Below are positions 11,577 to 22,798 of a stretch of 64,000 nt of DNA, piece by piece (the stretch's first letter is position 1; the number at the start of each line of letters is the position of its first letter). The DNA is from Dallia pectoralis (lineage: Eukaryota; Chordata; Actinopteri; Esociformes; Umbridae), in NCBI GenBank assembly GCA_029465975.1, contig CM055755.1, positions 633,430 to 697,429 on the forward strand, given 5' to 3'. A model generated the notes under the pieces. That model had not been told where the DNA came from, did not search any database, and saw only the letters and a list, made by a program, of their open reading frames with translations. Position numbers and translations under genes: made by a program.

Positions 11577-12270
11577 GAAGACAGACAACGAGACAGACAG
11601 ACTCAGAAGCAGACAGACAGACAGACAACGAGACAGACAGACAGACAACGAGACAGACAGACAGACAACGAGACAGACAGACTCAGAAGCAGACAGTCAG
11701 ACAGACAGACAACGAGACAGACAGACAGACAACGAGACAGACAGACAGACAACGAGACAGAAAGACAGACAACGAGACAGACAGACTCAGAAGCAGACAG
11801 TCAGACAGACAGACAACGAGACAGACAGACAGACAACGAGACAGAAAGACAGACAACGCAGACAGACTCAGAAGCAGACAGTCAGACAGACAACGAGACA
11901 GACAGACAGACAACGAGACAGAAAGACAGACAACGAGACAGACAGACTCAGAAGCAGACAGTCAGACAGACAGACAACGAGACAGACAGACAGACAACGA
12001 GACAGACAGACAGACAACGAGACAGAAAGACAGACAACGAGACAGAAAGACAGACAACGAGACAGACAGACTCAGAAGACAGACAGAGACAGACAGACAG
12101 ACAACGAGACAGACAGACAGACAACGAGACAGAAAGACAGACAACGAGACAGACAGACAGACAACGAGACAGACAGACAGACAACGAGACAGACAGACAG
12201 ACAACGAGACAGAAAGACAGACAACGAGACAGACAGACTCAGAAGCAGACAGTCAGACAGACAGACAGTG
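10805..12270 (+). repeat. GACA-based compound satellite, about 1.5 kb
   Basis: Tandem CAGACAGACAACGAGACAGA units of about 16-20 bp are mixed with plain (GACA)n and a longer ACTCAGAAGCAGACAGTCAG variant every 80-200 bp. This gives a higher-order pattern. The arrangement leaves long open frames on both strands, which I regard as non-coding. Confidence 0.93.
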
Positions 12271-12274
12271 ATGT

Positions 12275-13055
12275 TCTGACCTAGTACCGGTACTGGGTTA
12301 TGTTCTGACCTAGTACCGGCACTGGGTTATGTTCTGACCTAGTACCGGTACTGGGTTATGTTCTGACCTAGTACCGGCACTGGGTTATGTTCTGACCTAG
12401 TACCGGTACTGGGTTATGTTCTGACCTAGTACCGGTACTGGGTTATGTTCTGACCTAGTACCGGCACTGGGTTATGTTCTGAAGTAGTACCGGTACTGGG
12501 TTATGTTCTGACCTTGTACCGGTACTGGGTTATGTTCTGACCTAGTACCGGCACTTGGTTATGTTCTGACCTAGTACCGGTTGGGTTATGTTCTGACCTA
12601 GTACCGGCACTGGGTTATGTTCTGACCTAGTACCGGTACTGGGTTATGTTCTGACCTAGTACCGGCACTGGGTTATGTTCTGACCTAGTACCGGCACTGG
12701 GTTATGTTCTGACCTAGTACCGGCACTGGGTTATGTTCTGACCTAGTACCGGCACTGGGTTATGTTCTGACCTAGTACCGGTACTGGGTTATGTTCTGAC
12801 CTAGTACCGGCACTGGGTTATGTTCTGACCTAGTACCGGTACTGGGTTATGTTCTGACCTAGTACCGTCACTGGGTTATGTTCTGACCTAGTACCGGCAC
12901 TGGGTTATGTTCTGACCTAGTACCGGCACTGGGTTATGTTCTGACCTAGTACCGGTACTTGGTTATGTTCTGACCTAGTACCGGCACTGGGTTATGTTCT
13001 GACCTAGTACCGGCACTGGGTTATGTTCTGACCTAGTACCCGTACTGGGTTATGT
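12275..13055 (+). repeat. 29-bp minisatellite, about 27 copies
   Basis: The unit core is TTATGTTCTGACCTAGTACC followed by GGCACTGGG or GGTACTGGG. GGCAC and GGTAC subtypes alternate irregularly. The stretch ACCTAGTACCGGTACTGGGT contains the near-palindrome AGTACCGGTACT. Confidence 0.94.
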
Positions 13056-13114
13056 CCTTTGTTCAGTACATGATTAACTACAGGGACGTCCACTGCTTTC
13101 TCCTTGTCTTTTAG

Positions 13115-13323
13115 GTATCAGTCTTTTCCCAGATGACAGTTTCATCGACATGGGGGAGATTGATGTGGGACGGAAGGTGGCCCAGCAGATACCTGCCGGG
13201 ATGTTCTGGTGGTCCCAGGTCTTCATTGACCACCCCATGTACCTAAAGTTTAATGTGTCCCTCAGCAAAGATGCCCTGGTTGGGATCTATGGTAGAAGAG
13301 GTCTGCCCCCCTCACATACACAG
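13115..13323 (+). CDS. tenm4: tenm4 exon: extracellular stalk, GEIDVGR segment
   Basis: Acceptor TTGTCTTTTAG ends at 13114 and donor GTGGGC starts at 13324. The 209-nt exon leaves phase 0. It encodes ISLFPDDSFIDMGEIDVGRK, then the conserved FW-SQVFIDHP and LKFNVSLSKDALVGIYGRRG motifs and GLPPSHTQ. This matches the region between membrane and EGF1 in vertebrate TENM4, where DSGEIDVGRR and FWRSQVFIDHP are expected. One oddity is Trp in place of the usual Arg (FWWSQ). FNVS is a glycosylation sequon seen in the family. The donor lies directly at the start of a CACACAGACTGG array. Confidence 0.93.
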
Positions 13324-13572
13324 GTGGGCACACAGACTGGCACACAGACTGGCACACAGACTGGCACACAGACTGGCACACAGACTGGCACACAGACTGC
13401 TGGCACACAGACTGCTGGCACACAGACTGCTGGCACACAGACTGCTGGCACACAGACTGGCACACAGACTGCTGGCACACAGACTGGCACACAGACTGCT
13501 GGCACACAGACTGCTGGCACACAGACTGCTGGCACACAGACTGCTGGCACACAGACTGCTGGCACACAGATA
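13324..13572 (+). repeat. 12/15-bp minisatellite beginning at the donor, about 18 copies
   Basis: GGCACACAGACT units alternate with GGCACACAGACTGCT units. The first unit overlaps the donor (CAG|GTGGGCACACAG). Both unit sizes are multiples of three and the exon frame stays open through the array to a stop at 13624-13626, so read-through would add Gly-Thr-Gln-Thr repeats. Confidence 0.93.
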
Positions 13573-13604
13573 GACAGGTACACTAACAGACAGTTAAACA
13601 AACT

Positions 13605-15990
13605 AGCTAATACATGTGGTTTATAACCTGACATTTAGCTAATATATGTGGTTTATAACCTGACCATTAGCTAATACATGTGGTTTATAACCTGACCTTT
13701 AGCTAATACATGTGGTTTATAACCTGACATTTAGCTAATACATGTGGTTTATAACCTGACCTTTAGCTAATACATGTGGTTTATAACCTGACCTTTAGCT
13801 AATACATGTGGTTTATAACCTGACCTTTAGCTAATAAATGTGGTTTATAACGTGACCTTTAGCTAATACATGTGGTTTATAACCTGACCTTTAGCTAATA
13901 CATGTGGTTTATAACCTGACCTTTAGCTAATACATGTAGTTTATAACATGACCTTTAGCTAATACATGTGGTTTATAACCTGACCTTTAGCTAATACATG
14001 TGGTTTATAACCTGACCTTTAGCTAATACATGTGGTTTATAACCTGACCTCTAGCTAATAAATGTGGTTTATAACCTGACCTTTAGCTAATACATGTGGT
14101 TTATAACCTGACCTTTAGCTAATATATATGTGGTTTATAACCTGACCTTTAGCTAATACATGTGGTTTATAACCTGACCTTTAGCTAATACATGTGGTTT
14201 ATAACCTGACCTTTAGCTAATACATGTGGTTTATAACCTGACCTTTAGCTAATACATGTGGTTTATAACCTGACCTTTAGCTAATACATGTGGTTTATAA
14301 CCTGACCTTTAGCTAATATATGTGGTTTATAACCTGACCTTTAGCTAATATATATGTGGTTTATAACCTGACCTTTTTCTAATACATGTGGTTTATAACC
14401 TGACCTTTAGCTAATACATGTGGTTTATAACCTGACCTTTAGCTAATACATGTGGTTTATAACCTGACCTTTAGCTAATACATGTGGTTTATAAACTGAC
14501 CATTAGCTAATACATGTGGTTTATAACCTGACATTTAGCTAATATATGTGGTTTATAACCTGACCTTTAGCTAATACATGTGGTTTATAACCTGACCTTT
14601 AGCTAATACATGTGGTTTATAACGTGACCTTTAGCTAATATATGTGGTTTATAACCTGACCTCTAGCTAATACATGTGGTTTATAACCTGACCTTTAGCT
14701 AATAAATGTGGTTTATAACCTGACCTTTAGCTAATATATGTGGTTTATAACATGACCTTTAGCTAATACATGTGGTTTATAACCTGACCTTTAGCTAATA
14801 CATGTGGTTTATAACCTGACCTTTAGCTAATACATGTGGTTTATAACCTGACCTTTAGCTAATACATGTGGTTTATAACCTGACCTTTAGCTAATACATG
14901 TGGTTTATAACCTGACCTTTAGCTAATATATGTGGTTTATAACCTGACCTTTAGCTAATACATGTGGTTTATAACCTGACCTTTAGCTAATACATGTGGT
15001 TTATAACCTGACCTTTAGCTAATACATGTGGTTTATAACCTGACCTTTAGCTAATACATGTGGTTTATAACCTGACCTTTAGCTAATACATGTGGTTTAT
15101 AACCTGACCTTTAGCTAATATATGTGGTTTATAACCTGACCTTTAGCTAATACATGTGGTTTATAACCTGACCTTTAGCTAATACATGTGGTTTATAACC
15201 TGACCTTTAGCTAATACATGTGGTTTATAACCTGACCTTTAGCTAATACATGTGGTTTATAACCTGACCTTTAGCTAATACATGTGGTTTATAACCTGAC
15301 CTTTAGCTAATACATGTGGTTTATAACCTGACCTTTAGCTAATACATGTGGTTTATAACCTGACCTTTAGCTAATACATGTGGTTTATAACCTGACCTTT
15401 AGCTAATACATGTGGTTTATAACCTGACCTTTAGCTAATACATGTGGTTTATAACCTGACCTTTAGCTAGCTTTAGCTAATACATGTGGTTTATAACCTG
15501 ACCTTTAGCTAATACATGTGGTTTATAACCTGACCTTTAGCTAATACATGGTTTATAACCTGACCTTTAGCTAATATATAACCTGTGGTTTATAACCTGA
15601 CCTTTAGCTAATACATGTGGTTTATAACCTGACCTTTAGCTAATACATGTGGTTTATAACCTGACATTTAGCTAATACATGTGGTTTATAACCTGACATT
15701 TAGCTAATACATGTGGTTTATAACCTGACCTTTAGCTAATACATGTGGTTTATAACCTGACCTTCAGCTAATACATGTGGTTTATAACCTGACCTTTAGC
15801 TAATACATGTGGTTTATAACTTGACCTTTAGCTAATACATGTGGTTTATAACCTGACCTTCAGCTAATACATGTGGTTTATAACCTGACCTTTAGCTAAT
15901 ACATGTGGTTTATAACTTGACCTTTAGCTAATACATGTGGTTTATAACCTGACCTTTAGCTAATACATGTGGTTTATAACCTGACCTTTA
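13605..15990 (+). repeat. 32-bp minisatellite, about 75 copies, 2.4 kb
   Basis: The core is AGCTAATACATGTGGTTTAT followed by AACCTGACCTTT. Copies are highly uniform with scattered single-base variants and rare shortened or doubled units (about 15465-15580). ACATGT and TTAGCTAA are palindromic cores. It fills most of the intron between 13324 and 17019. Confidence 0.96.
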
Positions 15991-16224
15991 GCTAATTACA
16001 TACAGATCAATTTAGTTTTCAATCAAAACAAATGCTTTGTCTCGTTTCCCACTTGTCTAACAATAATACCAGTTCTTATGCAGCCACTGATTCCAGAGGG
16101 GAGGACAGAGAGAAAGGAGAGAGGGAGAGAGCAAGGAGAGAGAAAGAAGAGAGAGAAAGAGAGGACAGGGAGGGAGAGAGAGATCTAGATCAACTGTGCG
16201 GAGACAGATGGGAAATGAAAAGCT

Positions 16225-17019
16225 GTATTTATGAATACATCTCTAATACAGTCTCACTCCTACATCTCTCTAATACAGTCTCACTCCTACATCTCTCTAA
16301 CACAGTCTCACTCCTACATCTCTCTAACACAGTCTCACTCCTACATCTCTCTAAAAAGTCTCACTCCTACATCTCTCTAATACAGTCTCACTCCTACATC
16401 TCTAACACAGTCTCACTCCTACATCTCTCGACTACAGTCTCACTCCTACATCTCTCTAACACAGTCTCACTCCTACATCTCTAATACAGTCTCACTCCTA
16501 CATCTCTAATACAGTCTCACTCCTACATCTCTCTAATACAGTCTCACTCCTACATCTCTCTAACACAGTCTCACTCCTACATCTCTAATACAGTCTCACT
16601 CCTACATCTCTCTAATACAGTCTCACTCCTACATCTCTAATACAGTCTCACTCCTACATCTCTCTAATACAGTCTCACTCCTACATCTCTAACACAGTCT
16701 CACTCCTACATCTCTCTAATACAGTATCACTCCTACATCTCTCTAACACAGTCTCACTCCTACATCTCTCTAATACAGTCTCACTCCTACATCTCTCTAA
16801 CACAGTCTCACTCCTTCATCTCTCTAATACACTCTCACTCCTACATCTCTCTAATACAGTCTCACTCCTACATCTCTAATACAGTCTCACTCCTACATCT
16901 CACTAACACAGTCTCACTCCTACATCTCTCTAACACAGTCTCACTCCTACATCTCTCTAATACAGTCTCACTCCTACATCTCTCTAACACAGTCTCACTC
17001 CTACATCTCTCTAACACAG
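16225..17019 (+). repeat. 23-27 bp minisatellite ending in the acceptor of exon 17020, about 30 copies
   Basis: The unit reads TCTCTCTAACACAGTCTCAC then TCCTACA. The last copy supplies the real acceptor TCTCTCTAACACAG at 17019, after which exon sequence starts with TTTGAC instead of TCTCAC. All other copies carry the same CACAG|T context. A GA-rich run (16085-16190) precedes it. Confidence 0.95.
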
Positions 17020-17245
17020 TTTGACTTTGTGGAGCTCTTGGATGGTCGTCGTCTTCTGTCCAGTGAGCTGGTGGGGTTCCCTGGGGGGGCTTTGGAGGGC
17101 CCCATGTCCATGCAGCGTTCCTTGTTTCCTGTCACCACACACGACACCGGTTTTATCCAGTACATGGTCTCTGGTACCTGGCACCTGGCTGTTTACAACG
17201 ACGGCAAAGAAACAGAGACCGTCTCCTTCCTAACTACTAGTATTG
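17020..17245 (+). CDS. tenm4: tenm4 exon: extracellular stalk, last segment before EGF1
   Basis: The exon is 226 nt, entered in phase 0, with donor GTGAGT at 17246. The translation begins FDFVELLDGRRLL, then a variable spacer, then DTGFIQYMVSGTWHLAVYND and GKETETVSFLTTS. Vertebrate TENM4 has FDFVELLDGRRLL and FIQYLDSGIWHLAFYNDGKE at this place. The FIQY to VSF part is a conserved beta-rich fold before the EGF repeats. The acceptor is the last unit of a minisatellite, and about 30 bases of the exon's 3' end reappear three times in the following intron. Confidence 0.93.
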
Positions 17246-17465
17246 GTGAGTGTTGGTTCATGTCATTACCGTCATTCTGGTTAACAGAGACCGTCTCCTT
17301 CCTAACTACTAGTGTTGGTTCATGTCATTACCGTCATTCTGGTTAACAGAGACCGTCTCCTTCCTAACTACTAGTGTTGGTTCATGTCATTACCGTCATT
17401 CTGGTTAACAGCGACCGTCTCCTTCTTAACTACTAGTGTTGGTTCATGTCATTACCGTCATTCTG
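17205..17465 (+). repeat. tenm4: 62-bp repeat containing the exon's 3' end, 3 intronic copies
   Basis: The last 30 or so exon bases (CAGAGACCGTCTCCTTCCTA and ACTACTAGT) recur in the intron near 17287, 17349 and 17411, each followed by GTTGGTTCATGTCATTACCG. The copies lack the ATTGGTGAG stretch, so the donor has been deleted from them. Confidence 0.92.
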
Positions 17466-17556
17466 ATGAACAGTATTTGTACAAAAAAAATTCACTGTTA
17501 TCTGCCTCTTGAGACAACATCTGAATCTGATCCCTGCTGTGTAAACACACACACGC

Positions 17557-17580
<24 letters not shown>

Positions 17581-17595
<15 letters not shown>

Positions 17596-17669
17596 TGCTT
17601 GTATAAATGAATTTGGTTATGTACAGAACAAAACCAAATTCATTTATACAAGCAACAGAGTGTGTGTGT
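17581..17669. repeat. Inverted repeat with 38-bp arms and 13-nt loop
   Basis: The arms 17581-17618 and 17632-17669 are exactly complementary by my reading. The inner 28 bp are unique sequence (CTTGTATAAATGAATTTGG in the left arm), and the outer 10 bp are CA on one side and TG on the other. More CA lies outside on the left and GT on the right. Confidence 0.93.
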
Positions 17670-18385
17670 CAGTTTGGTGTGTGTGTGTGTCAGTTTGGTG
17701 TGTGTGTGTGTCAGTTTGGTGTGTGTGTGTGTCAGTTTGGTGTGTGTGTGTGTCAGTTTGGTGTGTGTGTGTGTCAGTTTGGTGTGTGTGTGGCAGTTTG
17801 GTGTGTGTGTGGCAGTTTGGTGTGTGTGTGGCAGTTTGGTGTGTGTGTGTCAGTTTGGTGTGTGTGTGTCAGTTTGGTGTGTGTGTGTCAGTTTGGTGTG
17901 TGTGTGTCAGTTTGGTGTGTGTGTGTCAGTTTGGTGTGTGTGTGTCAGTTTGGTGTGTGTGTGTCAGTTTGGTGTGTGTGTGTGTCAGTTTGGTGTGTGT
18001 GTGTGTCAGTTTGGTGTGTGTGTGTCAGTTTGGTGTGTGTGTGTCAGTTTGGTGTGTGTGTGTGTGTCAGTTTGGTGTGTGTGTGTGTCAGTTGGGTGTG
18101 TGTGTGTCAGTTTGGTGTGTGTGTGTCAGTTTGGTGTGTGTGTGTCCGTTTGGTGTGTGTGTGTCAGTTTGGTGTGTGTGTGTCAGTTTGGTGTGTGTGT
18201 GTCAGTTTGGTGTGTGTGTGTCAGTTTGGTGTGTGTGTGTCAGTTTGGTGTGTGTCAGTTTGGTGTGTGTGTGTCAGTTTGGTGTGTGTGTGTCAGTTTG
18301 GTGTGTGTGTGGCAGTTTGGTGTGTGTGTGGCAGTTTGGTGTGTGTGTGGCAGTTTGGTGTGTGTGTGGCAGTTTGGTGTGGGGC
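17660..18385 (+). repeat. 17-19 bp GT-rich minisatellite, about 40 copies
   Basis: Units of the form GTGTGTGTGTCAGTTTG vary in the number of GT steps; a GGCAGTTTG subtype is found at both ends. The array starts at the right arm of the inverted repeat. Confidence 0.94.
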
Positions 18386-19012
18386 AGCTGGGACATCTTG
18401 TTCACATACTCTTTAATTAAATGCTCTTGGGTCAGAGACTAGGGTCCATCTGCCTCACTCCTTCCTGCCAGGCACCAGGTGGGCCGTTCGTGGAAGCTCT
18501 CTCCTCCTATCTCTCTCTCCTTCTATCTCTCTCCTCCTCTCTCTCTCCTCCTATCTCTCTCTTCCTCTCCCTCTCCTCCTCTCTCTTCCTCCTTTCCCTC
18601 TCCTCTCCTGATCCCACTCTCTCTTCCAGTCTCCTGTGGAGAGTGAGAGAGAGAGAGAGTGAGAGAGAGAGATGGAGACGGAGAGAGATGGAGCCGTAGA
18701 GGAGGCAGATAGTAGAACTGTTTCCAAACTGGGTCGTTGGTTAAGTGTCCTTCAGCAGATGTGTATTGGGACCAAGCAGCCAGTCTGATGATCCGCTGTA
18801 CTGAGAGCCGTATCTGACCTTCAAACCAAAGCTGCTGGAGAATAGATCCACAGGAACCAGATCACTGGTGCTGTTTGGTGAACAATTACCATTCAGAACA
18901 GACCAGAACCCAGACACAAACACACACACACACACACATACACATGCAGAGAGACACACACACACACACATATACACATGCAGAGAGACACATGCAAACA
19001 CACACACACACA

Positions 19013-19497
19013 CCTCTGACATGCTGTCTGTGAGGGACAGGGTTACCTCTGTAATGCTGTCTGTGAGATACAGGGTTACCTCTGACATGCTGTCTGTGAG
19101 ATACAGGGTTACCTCTGACATGCTGTCTGTGAGATACAGGGTTACCTCTGACATGCTGTCTGTGAGATACAGGGTTACCTCTGACATGCTGTCTGTGAGA
19201 TACAGGGTTACCTCTGACATGCTGTCTGTTAGATACAGGGTTGCCTCTGACATGCTGTCTGTGAGATACAGGGTTACCTCTGACATGCTGTCTGTACAGG
19301 GTTGCCTCTGACATGCTGTCTGTGAGATACAGGGTTACCTCTGACATGCTGTCTGTCAGATACAGGGTTACCTCTGACATGCTGTCTGTGAGATACAGGG
19401 TTACCTCTGACATGCTGTCTGTGAGATACAGGGTTGCCTCTGACATGCTGTCTGTGAGATACAGGGTTACCTCTGACATGCTGTCTGTGAGGGACAC
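19013..19497 (+). repeat. 33-bp minisatellite, about 14-15 copies
   Basis: The core is CTGACATGCTGTCTGTGAGA followed by TACAGGGTTACCT. One copy is shortened (about 19285-19300). The period divisible by three opens long frames on both strands. Confidence 0.94.
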
Positions 19498-19964
19498 ACC
19501 CCCTCGTCTCTCCTGCTCTCTCTCCTCTCCCTCTCTTTTTTACCATCTGTCTCTCCATTTCTCCCCCTCTCTCCCTCCTCTTCCTCCGTACCATTTTTGC
19601 TGATGAAGCCTCCTGAGGATATGAGAGTGCCAGTGGAGGTTCACATATCAGACTCTTTGTAGAAGCACAAAAGATGCTTTGTTCTCCCAGTTTCTGCCTG
19701 AAGCAACACAATACTGGCTGCAGGCGCTGGACGTTAGTCATTATTTTTCACCACCATTTCTGGTTTAATTCATTGTGCATCATGTTTCAAATTCCTTCTT
19801 CTGTGAATATCTGGAGACAAATACAGAAAGATAAACAGCAAATGAGATAGTCAGAGGGAGAAGGGGAGGAATAGATAGCTGTTGAGAGAGACACAGAATA
19901 TGTCTTATGAGAGTTGGAGAGTTGTTTCTTTACATTTACTAAGTATTTGACACAGAACGGAGTG

Positions 19965-21722
19965 TGTTATAAGTATATAATATGTTGGTTTGATAAGTAT
20001 ATAATATGTTGGTGTCATAAGTATATAATATGTTGGTTTTATAAGTATATAATATGTTGGTGTGATAAGTATATAATATGTTGGTGTGATAAGTATATAA
20101 TATGTTGGTTTGATAAGTATATAATATGTTGGTGTGATAAGTATATAATATGTTGGTGTGATAAGTATATAATATGTTGGTGTGATAAGTATATAATATG
20201 TTGGTGTTTGATAAGTATATAATATGTTGGTTTGATAAGTATATAATATGTTGGTGTGATAAGTATATAATATGTTGGTGTGATAAGTATATAATATGTT
20301 GGTGTGATAAGTATATAATATGTTGGTGTGATAAGTATATAATATGTTGGTGTGATAAGTATATAATATGTTGGTTTGATAAGTATATAATATGTTGGTG
20401 TGATAAGTATATAATATGTTGGTGTGATAAGTATATAATATGTTGGTTTGATAAGTATATAATATGTTGGTTTGATAAGTATATAATATGTTGGTGTGAT
20501 AAGTATATAATATGTTGGTGTGATAAGTATATAATATGTTGGTTTGATAAGTATATAATATGTTGGTTTGATAAGTATATAATATGTTGGTTTGATAAGT
20601 ATATAATATGTTGGTTTGATAAGTATATAATATGTTGGTTTGATAATGTTGGTTTGATAAGTATAATATGTTGGTTTGATAAGTATATAATATGTTGGTT
20701 TGATAAGTATATAATATGTTGGTTTGATAAGTATATAATATGTTGGTTTGATAAGTATATAATATGTTGGTTTGATAAGTATATAATATGTTGGTGTTGG
20801 TTTGATAAGTATATAATATGTTGGTTTGATAAGTATATAATATGTTGGTTTGATAAGTATATAATATGTTGGTTTGATAAGTATATAATATGTTGGTTGG
20901 TTTGATAAGTATATAATATGTTGGTTTGATAAGTATATAAGTATATAATATGTTGGTTTGATAAGTATATAATATGTTGGTGTGATAAGTATATAATATG
21001 TTGGTTTGATAAGTATATAATATGTTGGTGTGATAAGTATATAATATGTTGGTGTGATAAGTATATAATATGTTGGTGTGATAAGTATATAATATGTTGG
21101 TGTGATAAGTATATAATATGTTGGTGTGATAAGTATATAATATGTTGGTGTGATAAGTATATAATATGTTGGTGTGATAAGTATATAATATGTTGGTTTG
21201 ATAAGTATATAATATGTTGGTGTGATAAGTATATAATATGTTGGTGTGATAAGTATATAATATGTTGGTGTGATAAGTATATAATATGTTGGTGTGATAA
21301 GTATATAATATGTTGGTGTGATAAGTATATAATATGTTGGTTTGATAAGTATATAATATGTTGGTTTGATAAGTATATAATATGTTGGTGTGATAAGTAT
21401 ATAATATGTTGGTGTGATAAGTATATAATATGTTGGTTTGATAAGTATATAATATGTTGGTTTGATAAGTATATAATATGTTGGTGTGATAAGTATATAA
21501 TATGTTGGTGTGATAAGTATATAATATGTTGGTGTGATAAGTATATAATATGTTTGTTTGATAAGTATATAATATGTTGGTTTGATAAGAATATAATATG
21601 TTGGTTTGATAAGTATATAATATGTTGGTTTGATAAGAATATAATATGTTGGTTTGATAAGTATATAATATGTTGGTGTGATAAGTATATAATATGTTGG
21701 TTTGATAAGTATATAATATATA
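19965..21722 (+). repeat. 24-bp AT-rich minisatellite, about 73 copies, 1.76 kb
   Basis: Unit TAAGTATATAATATGTTGG plus TTTGA or TGTGA. The two subtypes are intermixed in blocks. It ends about 30 nt before the acceptor of exon 21755. Because 24 is divisible by three, a 626-codon frame is open on the minus strand; it is pure repeat and not a gene. Confidence 0.96.
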
Positions 21723-21754
21723 ATTGATTAATTATATTAAATGTGTTCCCACAG

Positions 21755-21856
21755 ATTCCATTGATGACTGTCCGAGCGATTGCCACGGCAACGGCGACTG
21801 TGTGGCAGGAACATGTCACTGCTTCTTAGGATACAGAGGTCCGGACTGTGGTACAG
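21755..21856 (+). CDS. tenm4: tenm4 exon: EGF-like repeat 1
   Basis: Acceptor TGTTCCCACAG ends at 21754 and donor GTGAGA starts at 21857. The exon is 102 nt, phase +2 in and +1 out. The translation DSIDDCPSDCHGNGDC then VAGTCHCFLGYRGPDCGT is a complete six-cysteine EGF repeat. TENM4 has CPSNCYGNGDC and GTCHCFLGFLGPDCG here. In teneurins the EGF rod spaces the large extracellular head from the membrane. The donor runs directly into an 11-bp CTCTCTACTAG array. Confidence 0.94.
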
Positions 21857-22240
21857 GTGAGAGAGCTCTCTACTAGCTCTCTACTAGCTCTCTACTAACT
21901 CTCTACTAGCTCTCTACTAGCGCTCTACTAACTCTACTAACTCTCTACTAGCTCTCTACTAGCTCTCTACTAGCTCTCTACTAGCTCTCTACTACCTCTC
22001 TACTAGCTCTCTACTAGCTCTCTACTAGCTCTCTACTAGCTCTCTACTAGCTCTCTACTAACTCTCTACTAGCTCTCTACTAGCTCTCAACTACCTCTCA
22101 ACTACCTCTCTACTAGCTCTCTACTAGCTCTCTACTAACTCTCTACTAGCTCTCTACTAGCTCTCTACTAGCTCTCTACTAGCTCTCTACTAACTTTCTA
22201 CTAGCTCTCTACTAGCTCTCTACTAACTCTTTACTAACTC
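21857..22240 (+). repeat. 11-bp minisatellite starting at the donor, about 35 copies
   Basis: CTCTCTACTAG units begin within about 8 nt of the donor (GTGAGAGAG|CTCTCTACTAG). CTCTCTACTAA variants are scattered. Confidence 0.94.
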
Positions 22241-22317
22241 TCTACCAGTAGAAACAGCACTTTATAGTTTTAGAGGTTTTACATCACACTCTATGGTTGA
22301 TAGAGCCCATTCAAACG

Positions 22318-22798
22318 GATTTTCTCTCTCCCTCTCCCTGTCTCTCTCCCCGTCTCTCTCCCCGTCTCTCTCCCCGTCTCTCTCCCCGTCTCTCTCCCCG
22401 TCTCTCTCCCCCCGTCTCTCTCCCCGTCTCTCCCCCTCTCTCTCCCTCTCTCTCCCCCTCTCTCTCCCCCTCTCTCTCTCTCCCCCTCTCCCTCTCCCCG
22501 TCTCTCTCTCTCCCCGTCTCTCTCCCCGTCTCTCCCCCGTCTCTCTCTCTCCCCGTCTCTCTCTCTCCCCGTCTCTCTCTCTCCCCCGTCTCTCTCTCTC
22601 CCGTCTCTCTCTCTCTCTCCCCGTCTCTCTCTCTCTCTCCCCGTCTCTCTCTCTCTCTCCCCGTCTCTCTCTCTCCCCCTCTCTCTCTCTCTCTCCCCGT
22701 CTCTCTCTCTCTCTCCCCCGTCTCTCTCTCTCTCTCCCTGTCTCTCTCTCTCCCCATCTCTCTCTCTTCCTGTCTCTCTCTCTCCCTCTCTCTCCCAG
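22318..22798 (+). repeat. 480-nt polypyrimidine tract abutting an acceptor
   Basis: CTCTCTCTCCCCGT steps continue without break to the acceptor CTCTCTCCCAG at 22798. This is a pyrimidine tract far longer than needed for splicing. Confidence 0.93.

Larger units (their letters stand above)
9960..13114 (+). other. tenm4: tenm4 intron (3.2 kb)
   Basis: A 21-22 bp GGCTTATGAAGGCTTTATAA array spans about 9995-10105. It is followed by about 550 bp of unique sequence without a recognisable exon (10110-10655), a (CA)n tract, the GACA block and a 29-bp array that ends 60 nt before the acceptor. Confidence 0.75.
17246..21754 (+). other. tenm4: tenm4 intron (4.5 kb), mostly tandem repeat
   Basis: It contains 62-bp copies of the exon end (17260-17460), an inverted repeat with GT/CA flanks, the GT-rich array 17660-18385, and CT/GA blocks (18495-18705). 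These are followed by a CA tract (18915-19012), the 33-bp array 19013-19497 and the 24-bp array 19965-21722. Stretches 18706-18914 and 19498-19964 are unique and without recognisable features. Confidence 0.75.

Noticed and set aside
10796..12284. Open frames of about 490 codons, + strand, over the GACA block
   Set aside because: Pure low-complexity repeat in two overlapping frames at once, no start context or domain. An effect of base composition lacking stop codons.
17607..18442. Cys/Val-rich open frames in all three + frames
   Set aside because: GT-rich array. Several frames are open simultaneously, which is not coding behaviour.
19939..21819. 626-codon open frame, minus strand
   Set aside because: The 24-bp period is divisible by three, so absence of a stop in one unit opens the entire array. 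No homology; it lies antisense in a tenm4 intron.
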